Under the pieces are notes generated by a model. That model was not told the origin of the DNA. It made no database searches and worked only from the letters and a program-made list of their open reading frames with translations. Shown here piece by piece: positions 8,776 to 18,245 of a stretch of DNA of 64,000 bases; the first letter of the stretch is position 1, and each line of letters begins with the position of its first letter. The position numbers were made by a program, and so were the translations under genes. The DNA comes from Hymenobacter amundsenii (GTDB taxonomy: Bacteria; Bacteroidota; Bacteroidia; Cytophagales; Hymenobacteraceae). The DNA is taken from assembly GCF_002204745.1 (NCBI RefSeq), contig NZ_NIRR01000024.1, positions 1 to 64,000 on the forward strand. Direction: 5' to 3'.

Positions 8776-9032
8776 GAGCTGTTGGCTTTCAGCTGCTAAC
8801 TTTTTCCTTGTTTGACAAACAGTACGCATCGAAGGCAACGTGCGATTAGGCAGATAGTGCTACTCATGGAAAAAGGAAGCAGTAGACAGGCTGTTTCTAT
8901 CAAATCCTCAGTCTATCGGCTCTTGATAACTCCGAAAAAAGCCCACCGGTTTCCTGCTGCCCTAATATGTAGAAGTTCTGGGCTCATTAGAAACCAAGAA
9001 CAACAGCTGCTAACCGCTAGCAGCCAAGAACC
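8776..9032. repeat. Intergenic region bounded by AGCT-type repeat arms
   Basis: The gap between the 188-residue gene and murQ starts with GAGCTGTTGGCTTTCAGCTG (about 8775-8794) and ends with a loosely complementary CAGCTGCTAACCGCTAGCAG (about 9005-9024). Between them no gene is supported; a plus-strand ORF from 8812 runs into murQ antisense and looks spurious. Confidence 0.45.
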
Positions 9033-9835
9033 TAATGCCCGTTGTAGGCTGCCAGAGCGGCCCGCACCGAGCCGTGCAACTCTAATAGTTCGGCGGCTTT
9101 GGGCTGCTCGATGCGCAATTCTTCCATCAGCATCCGTTCGCCCCGGTCTACGAGCTTGGCGTTGCTGAGCTGCATGTCTATCATTTTGTTGCCCTGCACG
9201 CGGCCTAGCCGGATAAAGGTGGCCGTGGTAAGCATGTTGAGTGCGAGCTTCTGGGCAGTGCCGGCCTTGAGGCGGGTGCTGCCCGTCACGAACTCCGGCC
9301 CGGTCACAACTTCCACCGGAAACTCGGCCGCCGCTGCTACCGCCGAGTTAGCATTGCACACGATGCAGCCTGTAGCCAGTCCGTGCTGCCGAGCCTGTTC
9401 CAGCCCGCCAATTACATATGGCGTACGGCCCGAGGCGGCGATGCCCACCACAATGTCCTTGTTCGTAATGTTGTGAGCCGAAAGGTCGCGCCAAGCCTGC
9501 TGGGCGTCGTCCTCAGCGTTTTCCACCGCCTTGCGGATAGCGGTGTCGCCACCCGCAATAAGGCCTACTACCAGGCTATGGGGCACCCCGAACGTGGGCG
9601 GGCACTCCGAAGCGTCGAGGATGCCAAGCCGGCCGCTGGTACCCGCCCCAATGTAGAACAGCCGCCCGCCCGCCCTCAGCCGCGCCACGGTGGCTTCTAC
9701 CAGCGCCTCCAGCTGCGGCAGGGCTTTGGCCACGGCCCGGGGTACCGTCTGGTCGACCTGGTTCATGGCGGCCAGCAGTTCCGGCGTGCTAAAGTTTTCG
9801 AGGTGGTTGAATTCGGAGGGGCTTTCGGTCGTCAT
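9032..9835 (-). CDS. murQ: N-acetylmuramic acid 6-phosphate etherase
   Basis: MurQ cleaves the lactyl ether of MurNAc 6-phosphate to give GlcNAc 6-phosphate and D-lactate, in cell-wall recycling. The 267-residue product has the SIS fold with the sugar-phosphate loop YIGAGTSGRLGILDASECPP (about residues 62-81), which includes the catalytic Glu of the family, and the second signature SGRTPYVIGGLEQA. It is about 30 residues shorter than the E. coli enzyme at the C-terminus, as is common in Bacteroidota. It stands alone, with no recycling permease or kinase beside it. Confidence 0.95.
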   Translation of the reverse strand: MTTESPSEFNHLENFSTPELLAAMNQVDQTVPRAVAKALPQLEALVEATVARLRAGGRLFYIGAGTSGRLGILDASECPPTFGVPHSLVVGLIAGGDTAIRKAVENAEDDAQQAWRDLSAHNITNKDIVVGIAASGRTPYVIGGLEQARQHGLATGCIVCNANSAVAAAAEFPVEVVTGPEFVTGSTRLKAGTAQKLALNMLTTATFIRLGRVQGNKMIDMQLSNAKLVDRGERMLMEELRIEQPKAAELLELHGSVRAALAAYNGH

Positions 9836-9985
9836 AAAACAAAGGGAGGGTACTTACGAACCCGTTGCATGGAACAATGGTGTACACTACGGCCGGAGCC
9901 AGCCAAACGATATGGTAAGACCAGACAATTCCGCCGTATCACGTAATTAAGCCCGACCATACCGCCAAGCGCGTACAACGCGCCC

Positions 9986-10273
9986 CTATAACCGGCCGAT
10001 AACCGGGAACCGGTCGAAAACATTGGGCGTGTGTGGGGCGTCTTGGTCCAGCTCGCGGGTCAGGTCCTGGCCAGCCCAGTGCTCGTAGTGGTTGCCGCGC
10101 TTCCAGAGTCGCGAGCGGGTCACGTCGTAAATCAGCCCCCGGTAAGCCACCCAGATTTCGTCGCGGTCCTGCCCGTTGCGTAGGGCCAGTTGGCTGCGGG
10201 TGTAGAGTGGCTGCTCGGCCACGGGCCGGCCGTCGGCGGTAACCGGCTCAAAACTTTCCTCTAACCCTTCCAT
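9986..10273 (-). CDS. Cytochrome b5-like haem-binding domain protein
   Basis: A 95-residue soluble protein. After 20 residues it shows the b5 pattern: LYTRSQLALRNG, then IWVAYRGLIYDVT, then GNHYEHWAGQDLT and APHTPNVFDRFPVIG. His in GNHYEH and in APHTP are the likely haem ligands. Such single-domain b5 proteins act as small electron carriers or bind haem or steroids. It is followed at 30 bases by nothing on this strand; the upstream neighbour is the arginase-fold gene, same strand, 30 bases away, so co-transcription is likely. Confidence 0.8.
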   Translation of the reverse strand: MEGLEESFEPVTADGRPVAEQPLYTRSQLALRNGQDRDEIWVAYRGLIYDVTRSRLWKRGNHYEHWAGQDLTRELDQDAPHTPNVFDRFPVIGRL

Positions 10274-10303
10274 TCGTAGCCTTCTGAATAAAATTTTCCT
10301 GCC

Positions 10304-11497
10304 TCAACCCAGCAGCGCCTGGGTCAGAATCCAGCGGTGGGGCACGTCGCCTTGGGCGGCGCGTAAGTAATCCTGGTAGCTGCAGGGCACAATGCGGCGG
10401 GCACTGCCGGTCATATTCACCACTTCCATCCACCAGCGGTCGGTTTGCTGCGACTTGTAAAACACGATGCGGTCGGGGCTTTCGTCGTCATCTTTTGCAT
10501 CTGCCTGAAAGCTGTAGCGGACCGGGCCGTGCAGGCCGGCGGCGTAGCGCACGAAACTCGGGCCCCGGAAATCGGTTTCACGACGGCGGTAATAAAAGCC
10601 CTCCACGAAGTACCAGAGCATGGTAGCCAGCACGGTGGCGGCTAGGGCGTGGGGGTCGTAGTCGGGGCGGTAGCCGTAAAGGCCGAAGGAGGTGAGCTGG
10701 TCGTTGCAGCCGGCGTACCAGGCTAGCTTGGCGGCCTCCTCGTTGGTGAGGCCGAAGGGGTTGGCCGGGTAGTAGGCCGGGGCATCCTGCCAGCGCAAAG
10801 CCGCCACGTCGAAGCTCACGAAATCGGCCTGGCGCAGCAACGGTTCGGCCTGCCGGATGTCGTCGCGGATCTGGCCCACGCGCAGGGTTTCAAAGTGCAG
10901 CTTTTCGAGGGCTGTTAGCACGTCGGGAGCCACCAAATACTGCTGGTGGGCCAACTGGGCGAAGTTGAACAGGAAGCTGGGCGCGTGCACCAGCATCCGG
11001 CGCAGGTGGCTGTCTTCGGGGTAGGTACTGCCCCCCTGCTCGGCCATGTCTACGCGGGCATCCACGGTGGCAAAGCTCACGGGCCGATCGAGGGTTTCGT
11101 AGGCCAGAAACTGGCCGTAGTCGAGGTCGTGGGAGCCGCCCAGCAGCAGGGGCACCGTATTCTGCTCCAGCAGGGCGGCAATAATTTCGCGCAGCCGCTG
11201 GTAGGTGTCTTCCAGGGTGAGGCCGGGCCGCAGATTGCCCAAATCGACGAGCCGGCAGGGGCTGCTGCTTTTCTGGAGTTGATAGAACTGTCGGCGCACG
11301 GTATTAGCCCCGTGCGTAACCGGCGCCCCGGCCGCGCTGCCCCGCCACTCGTCGAGGCCAATCAGGGCCAAGTCGGCCGTTCGCCAGTCGGGAAAGGTGT
11401 GCAAAAAGGGCGTAACGGCTCCGGCCAGGGTGGTTGCTGCAGCAGGCGCGGCCACCAGGTCCTCAGGAAGCGGATCGAAAAAAATGGCCAGATTCAT
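10304..11497 (-). CDS. Arginase/formimidoylglutamase-fold protein with missing metal ligands
   Basis: A 397-residue protein of the ureohydrolase fold. The three metal-binding motifs can be found but are altered: LLLGGSHDLD keeps the first His; FATVDARVDM has Arg where DAHxD has His; SFDVAALR has Ala where SxDxD has the second Asp. Two of six Mn ligands are therefore absent, so classical arginase or HutG activity is doubtful. Bacteroidota carry a group of such divergent proteins, usually annotated formimidoylglutamase or arginase. No hut or arg genes are nearby. It precedes the b5-like gene by 30 bases on the same strand. Confidence 0.85.
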   Translation of the reverse strand: MNLAIFFDPLPEDLVAAPAAATTLAGAVTPFLHTFPDWRTADLALIGLDEWRGSAAGAPVTHGANTVRRQFYQLQKSSSPCRLVDLGNLRPGLTLEDTYQRLREIIAALLEQNTVPLLLGGSHDLDYGQFLAYETLDRPVSFATVDARVDMAEQGGSTYPEDSHLRRMLVHAPSFLFNFAQLAHQQYLVAPDVLTALEKLHFETLRVGQIRDDIRQAEPLLRQADFVSFDVAALRWQDAPAYYPANPFGLTNEEAAKLAWYAGCNDQLTSFGLYGYRPDYDPHALAATVLATMLWYFVEGFYYRRRETDFRGPSFVRYAAGLHGPVRYSFQADAKDDDESPDRIVFYKSQQTDRWWMEVVNMTGSARRIVPCSYQDYLRAAQGDVPHRWILTQALLG

Positions 11498-11696
11498 CGG
11501 TCGTAGAAGAGGCGGACTCCGCCAAAGCTACGCAAAACCCGGCCACGCGCCTACCGGTATTTCGGGTTGAATTACCGTTTTTCCCCGAAAAAAGTAGTTA
11601 TTTAAGCAGGCATTGTAGTTGGCTTCCGGCTCTTGGTAGCCCAACTGCGCCTGTACTCTGTATTTTGCTTCTCCAACTCCCGAGCCCACCCATTTC

Positions 11697-13478
11697 ATGG
11701 ATATTCGCCGTACGTTCGATATTCTGCCCCATCTCCAGCAGAAATACAACAAAGCCGACTGCTTTGCCGCCAAAATCGACGGCCACTACACGCCCCTGAG
11801 CACCGATGCGGTGGTTGAGCAAGTCAACCAGGCTAGCCTGGGGCTACGGGCCCTCGGCATCGGCAAAGACGACAAAGTGGCCCTGATTTCGATGAACCGG
11901 CCCGAGTGGATGATTGCTGACTTCGCCATTGCCCAGCTCGGTGCCACCAGCGTGCCGATGTACCCCAGCATTACGGTGGAGGACTATAAGTACATCTTCG
12001 CCGATGCGGGCGTGAAGGCCGTGCTGGTGGCCGACCAGAAGCTGCTCGATAAAGTATTGGAAGCCACCGAAGGCCTCGACATTCCGGCCGAAAACGTGTT
12101 CACGTTTGACAAGCTCGCCGGAGCCCGCCACTTCTCCGAGCTGCTGGCCTTGGGCCAAAAGGGCAACCCCGCCGACCTGGAGCCCCTCAAAGCTGCCGTG
12201 CAGCCCGACGACCTGCTCACGCTCATCTACACCAGCGGCACCACCGGCAAGCCCAAGGGCGTGATGCTCACCCACAACAACCTGCTCAGCAACTGCCGCA
12301 ACACCCAGCCCTTCGTGCCAGTGAGTGAGCGGGACAAGGCCCTGAGCTTCCTGCCGCTCTGCCACATCTTCGAGCGTATGGTGACCCACCTGTACCTCAT
12401 CAACGGCGTAAGTATTTACTACGCCGAGAGCATGGAGAGCATTGCCGACAACCTGCGCGAGGTGAAGCCCGACATCTTCACGACTGTGCCCCGCCTGCTC
12501 GAAAAAGTGTACGACAAGATCGTGGCTAAAGGCCATGAGCTAACCGGCGTCAAGAAAAACCTGTTCTTCTGGGCCCTCGATCTGGGCCTCAAGTACGACA
12601 ACCAGCAAGACCACGGCTTCCTGTATAATGCCCAGCTGGCGCTGGCCAACAAGATTATCTTCAACAAGTGGCGCGAGGCGCTGGGCGGCAATCTGCGTTG
12701 CATCGTGAGCGGGGGCGGAGCGTTGCAGCCCCGGCTGGCCCGCGTGTTCTGGGCCGCCGGCATTCGCGTGATGGAGGGCTACGGCCTCACCGAAACCTCA
12801 CCCGTGATTGCCGTGGGTGGCTTCGAGCCCGAAAACAACATGATTGGTACGGTGGGCCCCATCATCAACAACACGGAAGTCAAAATCGCGGCCGACGGCG
12901 AAATCCTGACCAAGTCGGAGTCGGTGATGAAAGGCTACTACAACCAGCCTGAACTCACGGCCAAGGAATTCGACCAGGATGGCTGGTTCCATACCGGCGA
13001 CATCGGCGAGATGGTGCAAGGCAAATTCCTGAAGATTACCGACCGTAAGAAGGAGATGTTCAAAACCTCGGGTGGCAAGTACATTGCCCCGCAGGTAATT
13101 GAGGGTAAAATGAAGGAGTCGCCGCTCATCGAGCAGTGCATGGTGGTCGGCGACGGCCAGAAATTTCCCTCGGCCCTCGTTGTCCCGTCCTTCACCGACC
13201 TAAAGGGTTGGTGCAAGCGCAACAACGTGCCCTGCGACGGTTCGCCCGAGGAGTTGGTAAAAAATGAGAAAGTGGTGAAGATGTACGAAGACCTCGTGCA
13301 CAAATACAACAACGGCTTCGCCCAGTGGGAGCAGGTGAAGAAAATCGTGCTCCTGCCCGAGCAGTGGACCGTGGAGTCGGGGGAGATGACGCCCACCATG
13401 AAAGTGAAGCGTAAAGCTATTACGGCCAATAACCAGGACGTCATCGAGGGACTTTACAGCCAGGGTAATCAGCGGTAA
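11697..13478 (+). CDS. fadD: Long-chain acyl-CoA synthetase (AMP-forming)
   Basis: A 593-residue ANL-superfamily enzyme that activates fatty acids to acyl-CoA. The P-loop LIYTSGTTGKPKGVMLTH is at about residues 175-192, the core motif GYGLTETSP near 361, and the hinge TGDIGEMVQGKFLKITDRKK near 435-455. The C-terminal catalytic Lys lies in MTPTMKVKRK. It is followed by a terminator-like hairpin and then by the MarR-fadNAE cluster on the same strand, so it supplies that beta-oxidation module with substrate. Confidence 0.93.
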   Translation: MDIRRTFDILPHLQQKYNKADCFAAKIDGHYTPLSTDAVVEQVNQASLGLRALGIGKDDKVALISMNRPEWMIADFAIAQLGATSVPMYPSITVEDYKYIFADAGVKAVLVADQKLLDKVLEATEGLDIPAENVFTFDKLAGARHFSELLALGQKGNPADLEPLKAAVQPDDLLTLIYTSGTTGKPKGVMLTHNNLLSNCRNTQPFVPVSERDKALSFLPLCHIFERMVTHLYLINGVSIYYAESMESIADNLREVKPDIFTTVPRLLEKVYDKIVAKGHELTGVKKNLFFWALDLGLKYDNQQDHGFLYNAQLALANKIIFNKWREALGGNLRCIVSGGGALQPRLARVFWAAGIRVMEGYGLTETSPVIAVGGFEPENNMIGTVGPIINNTEVKIAADGEILTKSESVMKGYYNQPELTAKEFDQDGWFHTGDIGEMVQGKFLKITDRKKEMFKTSGGKYIAPQVIEGKMKESPLIEQCMVVGDGQKFPSALVVPSFTDLKGWCKRNNVPCDGSPEELVKNEKVVKMYEDLVHKYNNGFAQWEQVKKIVLLPEQWTVESGEMTPTMKVKRKAITANNQDVIEGLYSQGNQR

Positions 13479-13506
13479 GCCGCCGCTTGGTAATCTGCCC
13501 GGCAAC

Positions 13507-13536
13507 GCCCCGCTTCCGCACCGAAGCGGGGCCGTT
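13507..13536 (+). terminator. Terminator after the acyl-CoA synthetase gene
   Basis: Perfect 10-bp GC-rich stem GCCCCGCTTC/GAAGCGGGGC with a 6-base loop, followed by CGTTT. The T-run is short. Confidence 0.6.
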
Positions 13537-13609
13537 TAAATTGATGAAATAAGGCGGGCAAAAGCCTGACTGGCGGGAAGGGCAAAACTTTTTTCGGGTG
13601 ATTTAGTAT

Positions 13610-13638
13610 GCAAGCATAACATATTATCCGTATGTTTA
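13610..13638 (+). promoter_or_regulatory. Candidate promoter/operator of marR (GCAAGCATAACA motif)
   Basis: GCAAGCATAACA at 13610-13621 is identical to 18246-18257 upstream of fadE. It contains the half-site CATAA with a degenerate TTATC four bases on. A -7-like TATGTTTA follows at 13631-13638. The matching arrangement at fadE suggests an operator overlapping the promoter, possibly for the MarR-type protein encoded just downstream. Confidence 0.45.
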
Positions 13639-13659
13639 CCAGACTTGCTACTGCTCCCC

Positions 13660-14139
13660 ATGACTCCCGAAGAAACCGTCGATTACAATATTAAAGTTGC
13701 CTGGCATGCCATTTCGCGCATGTACAATACGCAGGCCGCCAAGCACGACATCACGACCAGCATTGGATTCGTGCTGCTCAACATCGACCAGGAAAACGGT
13801 ACTCCGGCTACCAAAATAGCGCCGTTGCTGGGTCTGGAAACCCGCTCGCTGACCCGTATCCTACGCTCGATGGAGGAAAAGGGGTTGATTTACAAGCAGG
13901 CCGATACCCAGGATAAGCGCTCGGTGCGCATTTTTCTGACCGAAGACGGGCTGCGCAACAAGGAAATCTCGCGCCAGACCGTGCGCCACTTCAACCTGAA
14001 GGTTCGCGAGGATATTCCACAGAGCGACCTGGATATTTTTTTCCGCGTCGTGACCCATATCACGAGTCTGATTGAGGGCAAAACCCTCTACGAAGACTTC
14101 AAGCTCAAGCCCCTGCGCCCCGAACCATCGGCCGCGTAA
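13660..14139 (+). CDS. MarR-family transcriptional regulator
   Basis: A 159-residue winged-helix regulator. Start taken at the ATG at 13660 (MTPEETVDYNIK). The recognition region is PATKIAPLLGLETRSLTRIL (about 47-66), followed by the wing DTQDKRSVRIFLTEDG. MarR proteins usually bind short palindromes as dimers and release on binding a ligand. Its position in front of fadN-fadA-fadE suggests that it controls fatty-acid degradation, perhaps sensing acyl-CoA; that is inference from context. Confidence 0.9.
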   Translation: MTPEETVDYNIKVAWHAISRMYNTQAAKHDITTSIGFVLLNIDQENGTPATKIAPLLGLETRSLTRILRSMEEKGLIYKQADTQDKRSVRIFLTEDGLRNKEISRQTVRHFNLKVREDIPQSDLDIFFRVVTHITSLIEGKTLYEDFKLKPLRPEPSAA

Positions 14140-14285
14140 GGGGCTTTCCTATTGGAGCTTAGTGGCTCAGGTGCTGGGAGCTTTTCCTGAAATTACAGAA
14201 GCCCCAGAGTGTCCGAAGTGCTAGGGTTTATCCACTAAGTGCCAACAACCTACGACTAATTTACCACTACTTCTTTCCCATCAGA

Positions 14286-16694
14286 ATGAACCGTACCATC
14301 AAGAAAGTAGCCGTTTTGGGCTCCGGGGTGATGGGCTCGCGCATTGCGTGCCACTTCGCCAATATCGGAGTTCAGGTACTGCTGCTCGACATTTCGCCGA
14401 GAGAACTGCTGCCCGCCGAGGAAGCCAAAGGCCTGAAACTGGACTCGCCACTGGTGAAGAACCGCTTGGTGAACAGTGCGCTGGAAGCCACCGTGAAGGC
14501 CAACCCTTCGCCGCTTTACCGCAAGCAGGACGTGAGCCGCATCAAAACCGGCAACTTCGACGACAACCTCAAGGATATTGCCGGCTGCGACTGGACGATT
14601 GAGGTAGTGGTGGAGCGGCTCGACATCAAGCAGAGCCTGTTTGAGCGCGTGGAGCAGTTCCGCAAGCCCGGCACCCTGATTACGAGCAACACCTCGGGCA
14701 TCTCGATTCATATGATGACCGAAGGCCGTTCCGACGACTTCAAAAAGCACTTTTGCGGCACCCACTTCTTCAACCCGCCCCGCTACCTGAAGCTGCTCGA
14801 AATTATCCCGACCCCGGATACAGACCAGGCGGTGGTGGATTTCCTGATGCACTACGGCGACCTGTACCTGGGCAAAACTACGGTGCTGGCTAAGGATACG
14901 CCCGCGTTCATCGCCAACCGTGTGGGCGTGTTTGCCATCATGGATGTGATTCAGGTGATGCAGCAGCTCGGCCTCTCGGTGGAGGAAGTGGACAAGCTGA
15001 CTGGACCGGTTATCGGCCACGCCAAGTCGGCCACCTTCCGCACCTCCGACGTGGTGGGCCTGGATACGCTGATGAACGTGGCCAACGGCCTCGCCCAGAA
15101 CCTGCCCAACGACGAAGTCAAAGCCGTATTCGAGCTACCCGACTATCTGAAGAAGATGGGCGAGAACAAGTGGCTCGGCGACAAAACCGGCCAGGGTTTC
15201 TACAAGAAAACCAAGGACGACAAGGGTAAAACCGCCATTCTGGCCCTCGACCTGAACACGCTGGAGTACCAGCCAGGCCAGAAGGTGAAGTTTGCCACCC
15301 TCGAAACAACCAAGGCCATTGAGAAGCTGGCCGACCGTTTCAAGGTATTGGTAGCCGGCAAAGACAAGGCCGGCGAGTTCTACCGCAAGAGCTTTGCGGG
15401 CCTGTTCGCCTACGTGAGCAACCGGATTCCTGAAATCACCGACGCGCTGTACAAGATTGACGACGCCCTGCGTGCCGGCTTCGGCTGGGATATGGGTCCG
15501 TTTGAAACCTGGGACGCGCTGGGCTTGCAGAAGGGCTTGGAACTAGCCAAGGCCGAAGGCAAAACCGTTGCGCCGTGGATTGAAGAGATGCTGGCCGCCG
15601 GCCACGAAACCTTTTACAAGGTGAGCGAGGCGGGCGTGAAGCAGTTCTACGACCTCGACTCGAAAAGCTACCAGCCCATTCCGGGCATGGAGAACTTCGT
15701 GATTCTCGACAACCTGCGGGCCACCGGCAAGGTGGTCTGGAAGAACTCGGGTGCATCGGTGCTCGACATGGGCGACGGCATCCTGAACGTGGAATTCCAC
15801 AGCAAGATGAACGCGCTGGGCTCCGACGTAATTCAGGGTCTGATGAAGGGCGTGGAACTGGCCGAAAAGGACTTCCGCGGCCTCGTGGTGGGCAACGACG
15901 CGCCAAATTTCTCGGCCGGTGCTAACCTGGGTCTGGTGTATATGTATGCCCTCGACCAGGAGTACGACGAGCTGAACCTAATGATTGCTCAGTTCCAGCA
16001 GGCTATGATGCGGATGCGCTACAGCAGCATTCCGGTGGTAAGCGCCCCTCACGGCCTGGCCCTGGGCGGCGGCTGCGAGCTGAACCTGCACGCCGATAAG
16101 GTGGTGGCCGCGGCCGAAACCTACATGGGCCTCGTGGAATTCGGCGTGGGCCTGATTCCGGCTGGTGGCGGCACCAAAGAAATGACCCTGCGCACCGCCC
16201 TCAAATACGAGGAAGGTGAGCCCGAGTACAACCTGCTCCGCAACACGTTCGTGACGGTGAGCACGGCCAAAGTATCTACTTCAGCGGCCGAAGCCTTCGA
16301 TCTAGGCTTCCTGCGCCGGGGCGACGAAATCGTGGTGAACAGCAGCCGGGTACTGGCCCAAGCCAAAGCCGCCGCTATCGAGCTGGCCGAGGACGGCTAC
16401 ACCCAGCCAGTGCAGAAAACCAATATCAAGGTGCACGGCAAGGGCGCGCTGGGCATGTTCCTGACCGGCGTACACGCCATGAAGGAAGGCCGCTACATCT
16501 CTGACCACGACATGAAGATTGCCAACAAGCTGGCCTTCATCATGTGCGGCGGCGACCTTTCGGCCCCCACTGAAGTATCGGAGCAGTACCTGCTGGACTT
16601 GGAGCGCGAAGCGTTCCTTTCGCTGACTGGTGAGCGGAAGACGCTGGAACGGATTCAGTCGATTCTGACTACGGGCAAGCCGCTGCGTAACTAA
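14286..16694 (+). CDS. fadN: 3-hydroxyacyl-CoA dehydrogenase / enoyl-CoA hydratase
   Basis: An 802-residue bifunctional beta-oxidation enzyme with the dehydrogenase first and the hydratase last, the FadN arrangement (reverse of FadB/FadJ). The NAD site is VAVLGSGVMGSRIACHFANI (residues 8-27). The dehydrogenase has HFFNPPRYLKLLEIIPT and DVVGLDTL. The crotonase part spans about 490-720, with the oxyanion loop HGLALGGGCELN and GLVEFGVGLIPAGGG. The C-terminus ends in GKPLRN, as I recall for Bacillus FadN. It is followed by fadA and fadE in the same order as in Bacillus. Confidence 0.93.
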   Translation: MNRTIKKVAVLGSGVMGSRIACHFANIGVQVLLLDISPRELLPAEEAKGLKLDSPLVKNRLVNSALEATVKANPSPLYRKQDVSRIKTGNFDDNLKDIAGCDWTIEVVVERLDIKQSLFERVEQFRKPGTLITSNTSGISIHMMTEGRSDDFKKHFCGTHFFNPPRYLKLLEIIPTPDTDQAVVDFLMHYGDLYLGKTTVLAKDTPAFIANRVGVFAIMDVIQVMQQLGLSVEEVDKLTGPVIGHAKSATFRTSDVVGLDTLMNVANGLAQNLPNDEVKAVFELPDYLKKMGENKWLGDKTGQGFYKKTKDDKGKTAILALDLNTLEYQPGQKVKFATLETTKAIEKLADRFKVLVAGKDKAGEFYRKSFAGLFAYVSNRIPEITDALYKIDDALRAGFGWDMGPFETWDALGLQKGLELAKAEGKTVAPWIEEMLAAGHETFYKVSEAGVKQFYDLDSKSYQPIPGMENFVILDNLRATGKVVWKNSGASVLDMGDGILNVEFHSKMNALGSDVIQGLMKGVELAEKDFRGLVVGNDAPNFSAGANLGLVYMYALDQEYDELNLMIAQFQQAMMRMRYSSIPVVSAPHGLALGGGCELNLHADKVVAAAETYMGLVEFGVGLIPAGGGTKEMTLRTALKYEEGEPEYNLLRNTFVTVSTAKVSTSAAEAFDLGFLRRGDEIVVNSSRVLAQAKAAAIELAEDGYTQPVQKTNIKVHGKGALGMFLTGVHAMKEGRYISDHDMKIANKLAFIMCGGDLSAPTEVSEQYLLDLEREAFLSLTGERKTLERIQSILTTGKPLRN

Positions 16695-16702
16695 CAACGG
16701 CC

Positions 16703-16850
16703 GCCTCACCCCCTAGCCCCCTCTCCGAAAAGGAGAGGGGGAACTAGTGCTAGAAAACTAGATTTTTGTTTAAGACTGTGCCTCATAGCAGACCGAAAAC
16801 TAGCTTCTAGTTCCCCCTCTCCCCTTGGAGAGGGGGCTAGGGGGTGAGGC
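16703..16850. repeat. Nested palindrome, CCTCACCCCCTAGCCCCC family
   Basis: Outer arms of 24 bp are perfect (16703-16726 and 16827-16850). Each half also folds on itself (CCCCTCTCC with GGAGAGGGG), and an inner pair, 16732-16747 with 16807-16822, is perfect over 16 bp. The central 60 bases are AT-rich. It begins nine bases after the fadN stop, within the fad cluster. Confidence 0.9.
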
Positions 16851-16887
16851 GACTAGAGCTATCCACCTTCTCTAAGACTCAAAAACA

Positions 16888-18066
16888 ATGAACGCATATA
16901 TCGTAGCCGGTTACCGCACGGCCGTTGGCAAAGCCACCCGCGGCGGTTTCCGCTTCACCCGCCCCGACGACCTCGCCGCCGACGTCATCAAGCACCTCGT
17001 GGCCTCGGTGCCCGCCCTCGACCCCACCCGCATCGATGATGTGATTGTGGGTAACGCTGTGCCGGAAGCCGAGCAGGGTCTGCAAATGGGCCGTCTGATT
17101 TCGTTGCTGGCCTTGCCCATGAACGTGTCAGGCCTCATCGTGAACCGCTACTGCGGCTCGGGCGTGGAAACCATTGCCATGGCCACCGGCAAAATTGCCG
17201 CTGGCATGGCCGACTGCATTGTGGCCGGTGGTACCGAAAGCATGAGCTTAGTGCCTACTGTGGGCTGGAAAACGGTGCCTAATTACAACCTGGCCCAGAA
17301 GCACCCTGATTACTATCTCGGCATGGGCCTCACGGCCGAAGCCGTCGCCCAGGACTACAAAATTACCCGCGAAGACCAGGACCAATTTTCCTACAACTCC
17401 CATCAGAAGGCCATTAAGGCCATTGAGGCGGGCAAGTTCAAGGAGCAGATTGTACCCATCACGGTCAACGAAACCTATCTTGATCAGGCCAGCGGCAAGA
17501 AGAAAACCCGCTCCTACGTGGTAGATACCGACGAAGGCCCCCGCGCCGATACCTCGGTGGAAGTGCTGGGCAAGCTGCGCCCCGTATTCGCCGCCAACGG
17601 CTCGGTAACGGCCGGCAACTCCTCGCAGACTTCTGACGGGGCGGCCTTCGTTATCGTGATGTCGGAGCGCATGGTGAAGGAACTGAATCTGGAGCCGATT
17701 GCCCGCATGGTGACCTATGCAACTGAGGGCATCGACCCGCGCATCATGGGCATGGGCCCCGTGAAGGCTATTCCGAAGGCCCTGAAGCAGGCCGGCATGA
17801 AGCTGCAGGACATCGACCTGTTCGAACTGAACGAGGCCTTCGCCTCCCAGAGTCTGGCCGTGATGCGCGAGCTGGAGATGGACCAGAGCAAGGTGAATGT
17901 GAACGGCGGCGCCATCGCCCTCGGCCACCCCCTCGGCTGCTCCGGGGCCAAGCTCAGCATCCAGCTCTTCCACGAGCTGCGGGCTCAAAACAAGAAGTAC
18001 GGCATGGTAACCGCCTGCGTAGGCGGCGGCCAGGGCGTAGCCGGCATCTACGAGCTGCTGAAGTAG
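16888..18066 (+). CDS. fadA: Acetyl-CoA acyltransferase (3-ketoacyl-CoA thiolase)
   Basis: A 392-residue thiolase that performs the last step of beta-oxidation. The acyl-accepting Cys is C89 in [11 protein letters not shown]. The second signature [16 protein letters not shown] carries the His, and the C-terminal [15 protein letters not shown] carries the second Cys. All catalytic residues are present. It is 193 bases behind fadN with a nested palindrome between, and 298 bases before fadE. Confidence 0.95.
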   Translation: MNAYIVAGYRTAVGKATRGGFRFTRPDDLAADVIKHLVASVPALDPTRIDDVIVGNAVPEAEQGLQMGRLISLLALPMNVSGLIVNRYCGSGVETIAMATGKIAAGMADCIVAGGTESMSLVPTVGWKTVPNYNLAQKHPDYYLGMGLTAEAVAQDYKITREDQDQFSYNSHQKAIKAIEAGKFKEQIVPITVNETYLDQASGKKKTRSYVVDTDEGPRADTSVEVLGKLRPVFAANGSVTAGNSSQTSDGAAFVIVMSERMVKELNLEPIARMVTYATEGIDPRIMGMGPVKAIPKALKQAGMKLQDIDLFELNEAFASQSLAVMRELEMDQSKVNVNGGAIALGHPLGCSGAKLSIQLFHELRAQNKKYGMVTACVGGGQGVAGIYELLK

Positions 18067-18074
18067 CATTTGAC

Positions 18075-18165
18075 TGTCATCCTGAGCGGAGCGAAGGATC
18101 TGGCGAGATGCTACTTTCTTCTGACGTCAGCATCCTCTCAGATTCTGCGCTCCGCTTAGGACAAC
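18075..18165. repeat. Imperfect palindrome, GTCATCCTGAGCGGAGCG family (copy 3)
   Basis: Left arm about 18075-18112 (TGTCATCCTGAGCGGAGCG then AAGGATCTGG) and right arm about 18128-18165, complementary with roughly eight mismatches. It starts eight bases after the fadA stop. The same outer word as the perfect copies at 3786 and 6101, so this is an eroded member. Confidence 0.75.
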
Positions 18166-18245
18166 AGGAGGCACCAAGGCCAAAACCTTAGCCCGAACGG
18201 AAACCCCGAAATACTTTTCGGGGTTTTCTTAACGCAAAGTACTCG

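Noticed and set aside
8812..9168. A plus-strand frame of 118 codons before murQ
   Set aside because: Its second half is antisense to the conserved murQ end, and the composition is Arg/Ser-rich without any motif.
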